From assembly GCA_016719645.1 (NCBI GenBank), contig JADJYS010000035.1, positions 17,926-81,925 of the forward strand: a DNA stretch of 64,000 nt, in the 5' to 3' direction. Origin of the DNA: a bacterium (GTDB lineage: Bacteria > Krumholzibacteriota > Krumholzibacteriia > LZORAL124-64-63). A program made the position numbers and the translations under genes. The notes below the pieces were generated by a model. It saw only the letters and a list, made by a program, of their open reading frames with translations, was not told the origin of the DNA and did no database searches. Of the stretch, positions 1 through 8,631 are shown in pieces; position 1 is the first letter of the stretch, and every line of letters starts with the position of its first letter.

Positions 1-1
1 G

Positions 2-1882
2 GTGCCGTTCCTGGCCTGGATCGGCCTGGGCGCCGACGGCCTCTCGTCGTCCGCCTACGGGCCCGACGAGGCCTTCCGCACCCTGGGCGATCACACCTAC
101 CTGCTGCTGGTGCTGGCCCTGATGACCACCGGCACCGTGCTGGTGATCTCGGCGGCCTACAAGCGCATCATCGAGGAGTTCCCCCACGGCGGCGGCGGCT
201 ACGTCGTGGCCACCAAGCTGCTGGGGGAGAAGGTGGGCGTCGTCTCGGGCTGCGCCCTGCTCGTGGACTACGTGCTGACGATCGCGGTGTCGATCGCCGC
301 CGCGGGCGACGCCATCTTCAGCTTCCTGCCGCTGGCCTGGCACGGCGTGAAGCCGGCGGCCGAGGTCGCCTTCGTGCTGGGGCTCATCGTGCTGAACATC
401 CGGGGCGTGCGCGAGTCGGTGATGGTCCTGCTGCCGGTGTTCATGGTCTTCCTGCTGACCCACGCCGCGGCCATCCTGGGCGGCGTGTTCGCGCACGCCG
501 GGCAGGTGCCGGCCGTGGCGGCGGAGGTGGGCGGCGGGTTCTCGCGGGGGATGGCGACCCTGGGCCTCGGCGGCATGGCCGCGTTGCTGCTGAAAGCCTA
601 CTCGATGGGCGGCGGCACCTACACGGGCATCGAGGCCGTCTCCAACGGCCTGCCCATCATGCGCGAGCCCCGCGCGAAGACCGGGCGGCGGACCATGACC
701 TACATGGCCGCCTCGCTGTCGTTCACCGCGGCGGGGCTGCTGGTCTGCTACCTGCTGTGGCGGGTCGCGCCCGTCGAAGGCAAGACCATGAACGCCGTGC
801 TGTTCGAGCGGCTGGCCGGCGGCCTGCCCTTCGGCACGGCCCTGGTGTGGGTCACGCTGGTGTCGGAGGGGCTGCTGCTGGTGGTGGCGGCCCAGGCCGG
901 CTTCATCGACGGCCCGCGCGTGCTGTCGAACATGGCCCTGGACAACTGGGTGCCGCGGCGCTTCGCCTCGCTGTCGGGCCGGCTGACCACCCTGAACGGC
1001 ATCGTCCTGATGGGCGCCCTGGCGCTGGTGGTGCTGCTGTACACCCGCGGCGACCTGCGCAGCCTGGTGGTCATGTACAGCATCAACGTGTTCCTGACCT
1101 TCTCGCTCTCGATGCTGGCGATGACGGTCTGGACGCTGAAGTCCCGCGCCAGCCGCCGGCACTGGCGGCGGCGGCTGGGGCTCTTCGTCGTCGGCCTGCT
1201 GCTGTGCTCGACGGTGCTGGTCGTCACCACGATCGAGAAGTTCGGCGAGGGGGGCTGGGTCACCATCGTGGTGACCGCCCTGCTGCTGGGCCTGTGCTTC
1301 CTCGTCCGCTCGCACTACCGCCTGTTCGGCTGCAAGCTCGCCCAGCTCTACCGGGAGATGGAGCCGGTCGTCGCCGCGGTCGAGGAGCGCACCCCCGACG
1401 CGCTGCCGCCCCTCGACCCCTCGCGCCCCACCGCCGCGCTGCTGGTCGCCGGCTACGGCGGCCTCGGCGTGCACACCATGCTGACCATCAAGCGCGCCTT
1501 CGCGGGCCACTACCGCAACCTGGTGGTGATCTGCGTGGGCGTCGTGGACACCGGCGAGTTCAAGGGGGCCGACGCGCTCGAGGCGCTCCAGGCGCGCTCC
1601 GACGCCACGGTGGCGAAGTACGTCGACCTGGCGGAGCGCATCGGCCTGCCCGCCGTGGGCCGCACCGCCCTGGGCACCGACGTGGTGGACGAGGCCGAGA
1701 GGCTCTGCCTGGAGGTCGCGCGCGAGTTCCGCGAGGTGACGTTCTTCGCCGGCCAGGTCATCTTCCAGCGCGACCAGTGGTACCACCACCTGCTGCACAA
1801 CGACACGGCCTTCGCCATCCAGAAGCGCCTGCAGTGGAGCGGCCGCACGATGGTCATCCTGCCGGCGCGGGTGGCCTCGTGA
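2..1882 (+). CDS. APC-family amino acid/cation permease, 5' end cut off
   Basis: This is an integral inner-membrane transporter of the amino acid-polyamine-organocation superfamily. The visible 626 residues begin with a glycine-rich first helix (GADGLSSSAYG) typical of APC permeases, followed by about eleven further hydrophobic segments up to about residue 440. A soluble tail from about residue 475 starts with AALLVAGYGGLG and resembles the cytoplasmic regulatory domain found on many such permeases. A GTG can be read at position 2, but family members normally have a cytoplasmic N-terminus before this helix, so the true start probably lies outside the window. The substrate cannot be read from the sequence. 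The next gene is on the same strand but about 150 bases away, so co-transcription is uncertain. Confidence 0.85.
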   Translation: MPFLAWIGLGADGLSSSAYGPDEAFRTLGDHTYLLLVLALMTTGTVLVISAAYKRIIEEFPHGGGGYVVATKLLGEKVGVVSGCALLVDYVLTIAVSIAAAGDAIFSFLPLAWHGVKPAAEVAFVLGLIVLNIRGVRESVMVLLPVFMVFLLTHAAAILGGVFAHAGQVPAVAAEVGGGFSRGMATLGLGGMAALLLKAYSMGGGTYTGIEAVSNGLPIMREPRAKTGRRTMTYMAASLSFTAAGLLVCYLLWRVAPVEGKTMNAVLFERLAGGLPFGTALVWVTLVSEGLLLVVAAQAGFIDGPRVLSNMALDNWVPRRFASLSGRLTTLNGIVLMGALALVVLLYTRGDLRSLVVMYSINVFLTFSLSMLAMTVWTLKSRASRRHWRRRLGLFVVGLLLCSTVLVVTTIEKFGEGGWVTIVVTALLLGLCFLVRSHYRLFGCKLAQLYREMEPVVAAVEERTPDALPPLDPSRPTAALLVAGYGGLGVHTMLTIKRAFAGHYRNLVVICVGVVDTGEFKGADALEALQARSDATVAKYVDLAERIGLPAVGRTALGTDVVDEAERLCLEVAREFREVTFFAGQVIFQRDQWYHHLLHNDTAFAIQKRLQWSGRTMVILPARVAS

Positions 1883-2028
1883 TCCGGATGCGGCGTCTCG
1901 TCCGGCGGCCGCCGGGGACAATCGTTGATCTCGGCGTCCGGAGCCGCGATAATCCCCGACACGCCCCGCCGCGGGACGCCGGCCCGCGGCGTCGCCCTCG
2001 GCGTTGACCGCCCCGCCTGGAGGCGCCC

Positions 2029-2544
2029 GTGAACCTCGTCCTGATCGTCGTGGTCATCGCCCTGAAGTTCCTGCTGCCGGTGCTCTTCCTGCGCTTCCCC
2101 TTCGCGGCGGGCTGGGCCAACTGGCTGCTGGACTCCGTCGACGGCGACCTGCTGATCCCCGCCGGCCTCGACGAGGTCCTCTACCAGAACCTGGACAAGT
2201 CGGCCGACTGGGTCGGCTACCTGTTCATCTTCATCTGGGGCTGGCGGCAGCCGATCCGGCGCGAGATCGCCGTCACCTTCGCCCTGCGCACCGTCGGGCA
2301 GGCCCTGTTCTTCGTCACGCAGAACGAGTTCCTGTTCTTCTGCTTCCCGAACCTGCTGGAGCCCCTGTTCCTGGTCTACGCCACCATCGCGCGGTTCCGC
2401 GGCTGGGACCGCGTGCAGGCGATCTACCGCGCCCGGCTGGTCTGGATCTGGCTCGGCATCCTGGTCTACAAGTTCCAGGACGAGTGGTTCACCCACGTGG
2501 CCAACGTCGACCGCTCGGAGTTCGTGCAGCGGCTGCTGCGCTGA
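2029..2544 (+). CDS. small integral membrane protein, unknown function
   Basis: 171-residue hydrophobic protein that I do not recognise. It starts with a GTG preceded by a good ribosome binding site (GGAGG at 2019-2023, spacing 5). The N-terminus is a hydrophobic helix (LVLIVVVIALKFLLPVLFL), followed by a hydrophilic stretch and about three more hydrophobic segments near residues 62-75, 95-125 and 140-155. Many aromatic residues (Phe, Trp) sit near helix ends. No catalytic motif is visible. It lies between the APC permease and the convergent TonB receptor gene, whose stop codon is only 16 bases away. Role unknown. Confidence 0.7.
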   Translation: MNLVLIVVVIALKFLLPVLFLRFPFAAGWANWLLDSVDGDLLIPAGLDEVLYQNLDKSADWVGYLFIFIWGWRQPIRREIAVTFALRTVGQALFFVTQNEFLFFCFPNLLEPLFLVYATIARFRGWDRVQAIYRARLVWIWLGILVYKFQDEWFTHVANVDRSEFVQRLLR

Positions 2545-2560
2545 CCGCCCACCGCTCCCC

Positions 2561-4460
2561 TTAAAACGCGAACGTCGTGGTGGCCCGCAGCGTGCGGCCG
2601 GGTTCGTGGACCCGCGCGCCCGCCGCGAACGGGCTGCGCTGGTACGACAGGTGCTGGACGTAGAGCGCGTTGGTGGCGTTCTCGAGGTCGAGCGTCAGCT
2701 GGAACCGGTCGTGCCGGTAGGTCGCGCCCAGGTCGAGCCGGTTCCAGGCGCCGGTGCTCCACTCGCCCTGGGTGGCGTCGACGCGGCCCTGGCCGGCGGC
2801 GTGACGGTAGTGGGCCCAGCCCCGGCAGCGGCCGATCGGCGGCGAGCGCAGCGTCAGCTCGACGGACAGCGGCGGGATCTCGGACAGCGGGCTGTCGTCG
2901 GCCGTCTTCTCGCCCCAGTTCCAGGCGAGGCCGGCGTCGACGAGATCCCAGGCGGCGGACAGGTAGGCGCCGGCCAGCAGGGCGTCCACGCCGGCGTAGG
3001 TCTGCAGGGCCGCGCCGCCGGCGGTGCGCCGCACCAGGGTCGGGTAGTTCCAGACGCGCGTCCCGAAGACCTCGGCCTTCAGCCGGCGGGAGACGGCCGC
3101 GGCGCGCAGCGTGGCGCGCGCGGGGTCGGCCAGCCGCGGGTTGCCCACCCAGTCGGGGGTGGCGCCCGGCTTGTCGACGGCGATGTACTGCTGCTCGACG
3201 CCGGGCGCGTCGGCGGCGACCTCGCCCGACAGGGTGAGCTGCGCCCGGCCGGCCAGGTCGCGCGCGCGGGTGACGACGGCGCCGCAGGGGAACGACCAGC
3301 GGCTCGCGGCGGCGTCCGCCTGCAGCCGGCGGTACGGGCCCATCGCGGCCGACCCGTCGATGCCGGTGCGGACCAGGCCGGCCCGCAGGCGCAGCCAGGG
3401 CCGCTGCGGGTCGCCGATCGCGCGGGCCGCCGTGGCGCCGAGGCGCCACACGTCGGGCAGCATGCGGCTGTTCGTGGCCGCGGCGGGGTTGGCCGCCGGG
3501 GTGATGCGGTTGTCGGCGGTCCAGTTGTGGGCGTAGACCTCGTAGCCGTCGCCCACCGCGCCGAGCATCGTCGTGGCGGCGTCGGTGACCATGCGGGTCG
3601 CGGCCCAGCTCGTGCGCAGGGCGTTGTCCATCAGGTGGTCGGTGCGGTTGACGTAGGCGCGGTGGCCGCGGTAGGAGCCCGACAGCTGGTAGTGGTCGTT
3701 GCGGCGCTCGTCCATCTGCAGGTAGGGGAACAGCACGTCGTCGGCGGTCTCCCAGGCGGCCTGCGCGTCCCCGCCGTCGAAGGCCCGGTGGGCGCGCAGC
3801 TCGCCGACCGTCGCGGCCGGCGCGTCGGCGTAGCCGTAGAGGTCGGCGTAGGTGCGGCCGTCGGCGTCGGTGGTCGGGTCGCTGCGGCGCAGGCGGCCCG
3901 CCAGGCGCGTGCGGCGGCTCTCCACGGCCAGGCTCGCGTCGAGGTCGCCGGCGTGGTCCGCGGCGCCGCCGAGGCGGCCGTAGACCAGCGTGCCGCGGCC
4001 GGGCAGGCGCCGGCGCAGGTCGACCTGGCCGCCGAGGCCGGACTGCAGGCCCGCCCCGTTGCGCGACAGCGACGCCGTCTCGATGTCCAGCAGGTCGACC
4101 TGGCCCGCGCGCGTGTCCATGCGGTTGGGGCAGGCGGGGACGAAGCGCTCGCCGTCGACGGTCACGGTGATGTCCTGGCGCTTGAAGCCGTCGGCGTAGA
4201 GGTCGGCGACGCCGGCGGCGCCGCGGCGGATCGTCGCGAAGGGCGTGCCCTGCAGCAGGCGGTCGAGGTGGTCGCCGTCGGCGACGGGCAGCTCCGCCTC
4301 GCCGGCGCCCACGCGGTAGCCGACGACGAAGACCGTGTCGGTCAGGGCGTGCCGGAGGCCGTCGTCGTCCGCGGCGGCGGCGCGGGCCGGGCCGGGCGGC
4401 GTCGCCAGCGGGCAGCAACGACAGCAGCAGGAGCAGGGGGCGGCGACGGCCGTTCATCAT
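2561..4460 (-). CDS. TonB-dependent outer-membrane receptor, with a frameshift in the signal peptide
   Basis: Outer-membrane gated channel for uptake of a chelate or nutrient. The plug domain is seen early (GAAGVADLYADGFKRQDI, then a VDGERF-type turn and DLLDIETAS), followed by a long beta-barrel ending in Phe (TTTFAF), as expected for BamA-dependent insertion. The body reads in one frame from about 4405 down to the TAA at 2561. The ATG at 4460 gives a clear signal peptide start (MMNGRRRPLLLLLSLLP) in a different frame. Removing one G from the GGG at 4410-4412 joins the two into a normal secretion signal followed by the plug. The gene is therefore either disrupted by one base or mis-sequenced there. 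About 632 residues when repaired. Substrate unknown. It is divergent from the FISUMP gene. Confidence 0.8.
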
Positions 4461-4630
4461 GGCGAACTCCTCGTGGATCGTGGATGGCGGACCGGACCCC
4501 GCGATGCCGATCGAGAGCTTCGGCGTGCGATCCTAGCAACCGCGCGCGCCCGGCGCCATCGCACGCTCGCACGAATTCGCCGCGGAACGCCTGCCGGCGC
4601 GCTGGGATTTTCCGGGCGGTGTCGTCGGTG

Positions 4631-4659
4631 TTGACGCGGGCGATCGCGGGAATTACCTA
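4631..4659 (+). promoter_or_regulatory. predicted promoter of the FISUMP gene
   Basis: TTGACG at 4631-4636, a 17-base spacer, then TACCTA at 4654-4659, about 48 bases before the ATG. The -35 box matches the sigma-70 consensus at five of six positions; the -10 box is weak. Prediction only. Confidence 0.4.
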
Positions 4660-4706
4660 CGTCCGACCGCTCGGCGCCGCAGGCACGCAACGACGAGGAG
4701 ATCCCG

Positions 4707-5618
4707 ATGATCGGCCAGGTGTGGAGACGATGGGTGTCGCTGGGGTTCGTGCTGGCGGCTGTGTTCGGGACGGCGCGGGCCGCGACCCCGCCCGCCGCCC
4801 TGCAGCCCGCCGACGGCGCGGTCGACGTCAACGTGGGCGTGCTGCGCTGGACCGAGGTGCCGGGCTGCGTCTACGACCTGCGCTTCGGGACCGAGGCCGC
4901 CCCGCCCCTCTACAGGACCGGCCTGGCGGTCGCCCTGGAGAAGCCCGTCGTCCTGGAGCTGGACCGGACCTACCGCTGGCAGGTCGTGGCGCGGCGGGAC
5001 ACCGTCGTGGTCGCCACCTCGCCCGTCTTCTCCTTCGCCACCCTGCCGATCGCGCTGCAGCCGTCGCTGGCCTACGGCCACTTCGTCGACGCGCGCGACG
5101 ACAAGGTCTACTGGACGGTGACCGTCGGCGGCCGCGAGTGGATGGCCCAGAACCTGGACCACGAGCTGCCGGGCGCGTCCTGGTACTACGACGACGACCC
5201 GCGCCAGAAGGTCTACGGCCGGCTCTACGCCGGCCGGGCGCTGGCCGGCGACCAGGCGGCGATCTGCCCCGCCGGTTGGCGCATCCCCACCCGCGCGGAG
5301 TGGGTCGAGCTGCTCGACGCGCTCGGCGGGGCGAAGGCCGCCGGCCCGGCCTGCAAGGAAGCGGGGCCGGCGCACTGGCGCCGCAGCGACGCCGCGCGCC
5401 TGAACACCGGCGGCCTGACCGTGCTGCCCGGCGGCAGCCGCGACCGCAAGCCCTCGTTCGGCAACCTCGGCAAGTACGCCAACTTCTGGACCGCGACGCC
5501 CGACCCCGAGATCCCGGGCGGCTACTACCAGGTCGACTTCGGCTTCATGCGCGACGCCGTCAACGTCTCGACCGGCGACGGCGACTGGAGCTACGCGATC
5601 CGGTGCGTGCGGGACTGA
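4707..5618 (+). CDS. secreted FISUMP-domain protein
   Basis: 303-residue exported protein. The N-terminal 25 residues form a signal peptide (two Arg, hydrophobic core, cleavage after ARA). Residues about 28-115 look like a fibronectin-type beta-sandwich (ADGAVDVNVGVLRW, then TYRWQVVARRD). The C-terminal half matches the Fibrobacter succinogenes major paralogous domain: GREWMAQNLD, then VYGRLYAGRAL, CPAGWRIPTRAEW, LPGG and FWTATPD in the usual order, ending in SYAIRCVRD. Such domains are lectin-like and occur on cell-surface or secreted proteins; the ligand is unknown. The start is supported by GAGGAG about 7 bases upstream. It runs divergently from the TonB receptor and converges on the M16 protease. 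Confidence 0.85.
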   Translation: MIGQVWRRWVSLGFVLAAVFGTARAATPPAALQPADGAVDVNVGVLRWTEVPGCVYDLRFGTEAAPPLYRTGLAVALEKPVVLELDRTYRWQVVARRDTVVVATSPVFSFATLPIALQPSLAYGHFVDARDDKVYWTVTVGGREWMAQNLDHELPGASWYYDDDPRQKVYGRLYAGRALAGDQAAICPAGWRIPTRAEWVELLDALGGAKAAGPACKEAGPAHWRRSDAARLNTGGLTVLPGGSRDRKPSFGNLGKYANFWTATPDPEIPGGYYQVDFGFMRDAVNVSTGDGDWSYAIRCVRD

Positions 5619-5640
5619 GCCGGCCCCCGGTCTTGCCGCG

Positions 5641-8448
5641 TCAGTTCTCCTGCGGCAGCAGCACCACCTTGACCACGTTCGCCGGGTCGACGACCCGCCG
5701 CGCCGCGTCGCGCACCATCTCGGCCGTCAGCGCGTTCACCTGCGCGGGCCGCTCCAGGATCAGGCGCGGGTCGGTCTCCAGGTTCTGGTGGCGCACGAGC
5801 TGGTCCACCCAGTAGTCGTTCGTCCGCAGGTTCGTCTCGTCCTCGCGCAGCTGCGTCGCCCGGACCTTCGCCAGCGTCGCCTCGTCGGGGCCGTTCTCGG
5901 CGATGTCGCGCAGCTGGACCCAGACCGCGTCGGTCAGCTCCTGCACGCGGTCGGGGTCGCAGCCCCAGCCCACCGTGAGCTGGTGCCGCTGCGCGGGCAT
6001 CTTGGAGATGCTCCCGTTGACCCGCACGCCGTAGGTGCCGCTCATGTCCTCGCGGATCGTTTCGCGCAGGCGGATGCGCAGCACATCGCACAGCGCCTCC
6101 ATCTCGTAGCGCGCCTGCCAGCTCCACGGCTGCTCGCTGATGAAGACCAGCTCGACCAGGCCCTTCGGCTCGGCGCCGCGGTGCAGCGTCCGCTCCTGGA
6201 CGCCGCGCGGCAGCGGCGGCACGATGCGGCCCCACGATTCCGTCCGGCCGCCGCCGGGCAGGCCGCCCAGGTAGGTCAGCACCAGCGACTCCGCCGCTGC
6301 CGGGTCGATCGCGCCCACCAGCGTGAACGTGAAGTCGCCGCAGTCGGCGAAGCGGTCGCGGTAGAAGGCGAGCGAGCCGGCGTGGTCCAGCCCCTCGAGG
6401 TACTCGACCGTCGCCGGGCGCCAGCGCGGGTGGTGGCTGTTGGTCAGGGCGGTGATGGTGTCGCGGAAGGCCGTGACGGGCTCGGCGCTGCGGTTCTGCA
6501 GCTGCGAGCGCTGCTGCTCGACCAGCGCGGCGAAGGCGACGGGGTCCTCGCGGGGCGCCGTCGCGTACAGGTAGACGAGCTGCAGCAGGGTCTCGAGGTC
6601 CTGGGGCGAGGCGCCGCCGCGGAAGCCCTCGTCGAGGAACGAGATCTGCGGCCGCAGCCAGGCGATCCGGCCGGCCAGCTTCTTCTGCAGCGCCGTCTGG
6701 TCGAAGGCGCCGGCGCCGCTGGCGGTCGCGATGCCCGCCGCGTAGTTCAGGCGGGCGTAGGCGTCGTCGTCGGCGATGAGCGACGTGCCGCCGGGGCTCG
6801 TGGCCCGCAGCAGGATCTCGTCGTTCTTGAAGTCCGTCGGCTTGAACACCACGCGCACGCCGTTGGACAGGGTCCAGGTCTCGGTGCCCAGGGCCGCGTC
6901 GGCGCTGCGCTCGACGATCCGTCCCGCCGCCGGCGGCGCCGGCACCAGCGGCGCGTCGACCGTCACGTCGACGTAGGCCGCCACGTCGCGGCCGGCCGCG
7001 CCGTCGACGATCGCCGCCAGCTCGGCCTCGCCCGGCACCGCGAGGCCGTCGCGCCGCGGCGCTTCGACCATCACGACCCGGCCGGACGGGGCGGCCAGCT
7101 CGCGCAGCCGCGCGTCCACCTCGGCCAGCGTGATGCCCGGGAGCAGGTCCCTGGCCAGTTCGAGCCGCTGTTCGGCGTCGGGGTAGGGCGTGCCGCGCAG
7201 GAAGTGCGTCATCAGGTTGCGCGCGAAGCGCTGGGACTCGGTCTTGTCCGCCTCGGCGGCCGCCCGTTCGGTCTGGCGCAGCAGTTCGATCTTGGTCCGC
7301 TCCAGCTCGCCGTCCGTGAAGCCGTGGCGGTGGACGCGTTCGAGCTCGGTCGTCAGGGCCTCGAGCCCGCGGGCGACCCCGTCCTCCTTCACGTAGGCCG
7401 CCAGGGTGAAGAAGCTCTTGGTCCGCGCCTGGCGCCGGTCCATGGCGAAGGCGTTGGCGAAGGGGGGATCGGCCAGGCGGGACAGCTCCGCCAGCCGGCT
7501 GCGCAGCATCGCGACGGCGAGCTGGCCGAGCGTGCCGCGGCGGAAGTCGGCGACCGTCGCCTCCTGGTAGGGGGCGTGCTTGAACAGCAGCGAGACCATG
7601 GTGTTCGAGGCCTCGGGGTCGGTCGCCACGCCGTACAGGACGCGGTCGTGGTCGGGCACCTCCGGCTGCAGCAGCGGCCGCGGCGCGGCCGGGCGCGGGA
7701 TGGCCGCGAAGCGCTCGCGGATCGACGCCGCCATGGCGGCCCCGTCGAAGTCGCCGACCGCCACCACGGCCATCAGGTCGGGCCGGTACCAGTCGCGGTA
7801 GAAGCGGCGCAGGGTGTCGTGGGGGGCGTTGCGGATGATCTCCGGGTCGCCGATCGTGTTGCGCTCGGCGTAGCGCGAGCCGTGGAAGATGACCGGCAGC
7901 AGCGCGTCGTACATGCGCTCGTCGGCGCCGCGGCCGCTGCGCCACTCCTCGATGACGACGCCGCGCTCCTTGTCGATCTCCCCGTCTTCGAAACTTACCA
8001 GGTGCGCCCACTCCTCCAGGACCTGCAGCCCCGTGGCCAGCAGCTCCGGCCGGTCGGTGGGCACCTGCAGCATGTAGACCGTCTCGTTCTGGTTCGTGTA
8101 GGCGTTGACCTCGGGCCCGAACTGCATGCCCACCGACTCGAGGTAGTCGATCAGGGCCTGGCGCGGGAAGTTCTGCGTGCCGTTGAAGGCCATGTGCTCG
8201 ACCAGGTGGGCGAGGCCGAGCTGGTCGTCGTCCTCGTCCACGCTGCCGGCGCCGACCACCAGCCACAGCGCGGCGCGCTGCTCGGGCTTGGCGTTCTCGC
8301 GCACGTAGTAGCGCAGGCCGTTGGGCAGCTCGCCGGTGATCACCGCCGGGTCGAGCGGGACCGGCGACGCGGGGTCCGCGGCGGCGGCGCACGCGGCGGC
8401 GGACAGGGCGGCCAGCAGGACGAGAACGGACGGCAGACGCCTGATCAT
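5641..8448 (-). CDS. exported M16-family zinc metalloprotease (PqqL-like)
   Basis: 935-residue peptidase with two tandem M16 halves. A signal peptide covers about the first 24 residues; a Cys at 20 (SAAAC) is only a weak lipobox. The inverted zinc motif HLVEH is at residues 81-85, and the third ligand is probably Glu161 in ERGVVIEEW, about 76 residues on as in the family. The second half (from about residue 480) starts with LSNGVRVVFKPTDFKNDEI, the typical inactive-half opening. The length matches PqqL/insulinase-like periplasmic enzymes that degrade peptides after import. GGGAG upstream supports the ATG at 8448. Monocistronic by position, convergent with the FISUMP gene. Confidence 0.9.
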   Translation of the reverse strand: MIRRLPSVLVLLAALSAAACAAAADPASPVPLDPAVITGELPNGLRYYVRENAKPEQRAALWLVVGAGSVDEDDDQLGLAHLVEHMAFNGTQNFPRQALIDYLESVGMQFGPEVNAYTNQNETVYMLQVPTDRPELLATGLQVLEEWAHLVSFEDGEIDKERGVVIEEWRSGRGADERMYDALLPVIFHGSRYAERNTIGDPEIIRNAPHDTLRRFYRDWYRPDLMAVVAVGDFDGAAMAASIRERFAAIPRPAAPRPLLQPEVPDHDRVLYGVATDPEASNTMVSLLFKHAPYQEATVADFRRGTLGQLAVAMLRSRLAELSRLADPPFANAFAMDRRQARTKSFFTLAAYVKEDGVARGLEALTTELERVHRHGFTDGELERTKIELLRQTERAAAEADKTESQRFARNLMTHFLRGTPYPDAEQRLELARDLLPGITLAEVDARLRELAAPSGRVVMVEAPRRDGLAVPGEAELAAIVDGAAGRDVAAYVDVTVDAPLVPAPPAAGRIVERSADAALGTETWTLSNGVRVVFKPTDFKNDEILLRATSPGGTSLIADDDAYARLNYAAGIATASGAGAFDQTALQKKLAGRIAWLRPQISFLDEGFRGGASPQDLETLLQLVYLYATAPREDPVAFAALVEQQRSQLQNRSAEPVTAFRDTITALTNSHHPRWRPATVEYLEGLDHAGSLAFYRDRFADCGDFTFTLVGAIDPAAAESLVLTYLGGLPGGGRTESWGRIVPPLPRGVQERTLHRGAEPKGLVELVFISEQPWSWQARYEMEALCDVLRIRLRETIREDMSGTYGVRVNGSISKMPAQRHQLTVGWGCDPDRVQELTDAVWVQLRDIAENGPDEATLAKVRATQLREDETNLRTNDYWVDQLVRHQNLETDPRLILERPAQVNALTAEMVRDAARRVVDPANVVKVVLLPQEN

Positions 8449-8560
8449 GGGGTTGCTCCCTGTGGGGTGCGGTCGGTGACGGGCGAGTCCCGGCCAGTAA
8501 GCCCCGATCCGGCCGGCGGGTCAAGGGCGGGGCGCGTCGCGGCGGCGGGGCGCATTCTCC

Positions 8561-8589
8561 CTGACCGGCCCCCGCCCGCGTGTTAGATT
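8561..8589 (+). promoter_or_regulatory. predicted promoter of the spermidine-synthase-like gene
   Basis: CTGACC at 8561-8566, 17-base spacer, TAGATT at 8584-8589 with an extended -10 TG at 8581-8582. The likely transcription start is near 8596, leaving a short leader before the ATG at 8632. The block TGTTAGATTG here recurs before speA at 11154-11163. Confidence 0.45.
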
Positions 8590-8631
8590 GGCGCGGCGTC
8601 GACCGAATCCCGATCAGCCTCCGGAGCGCCG

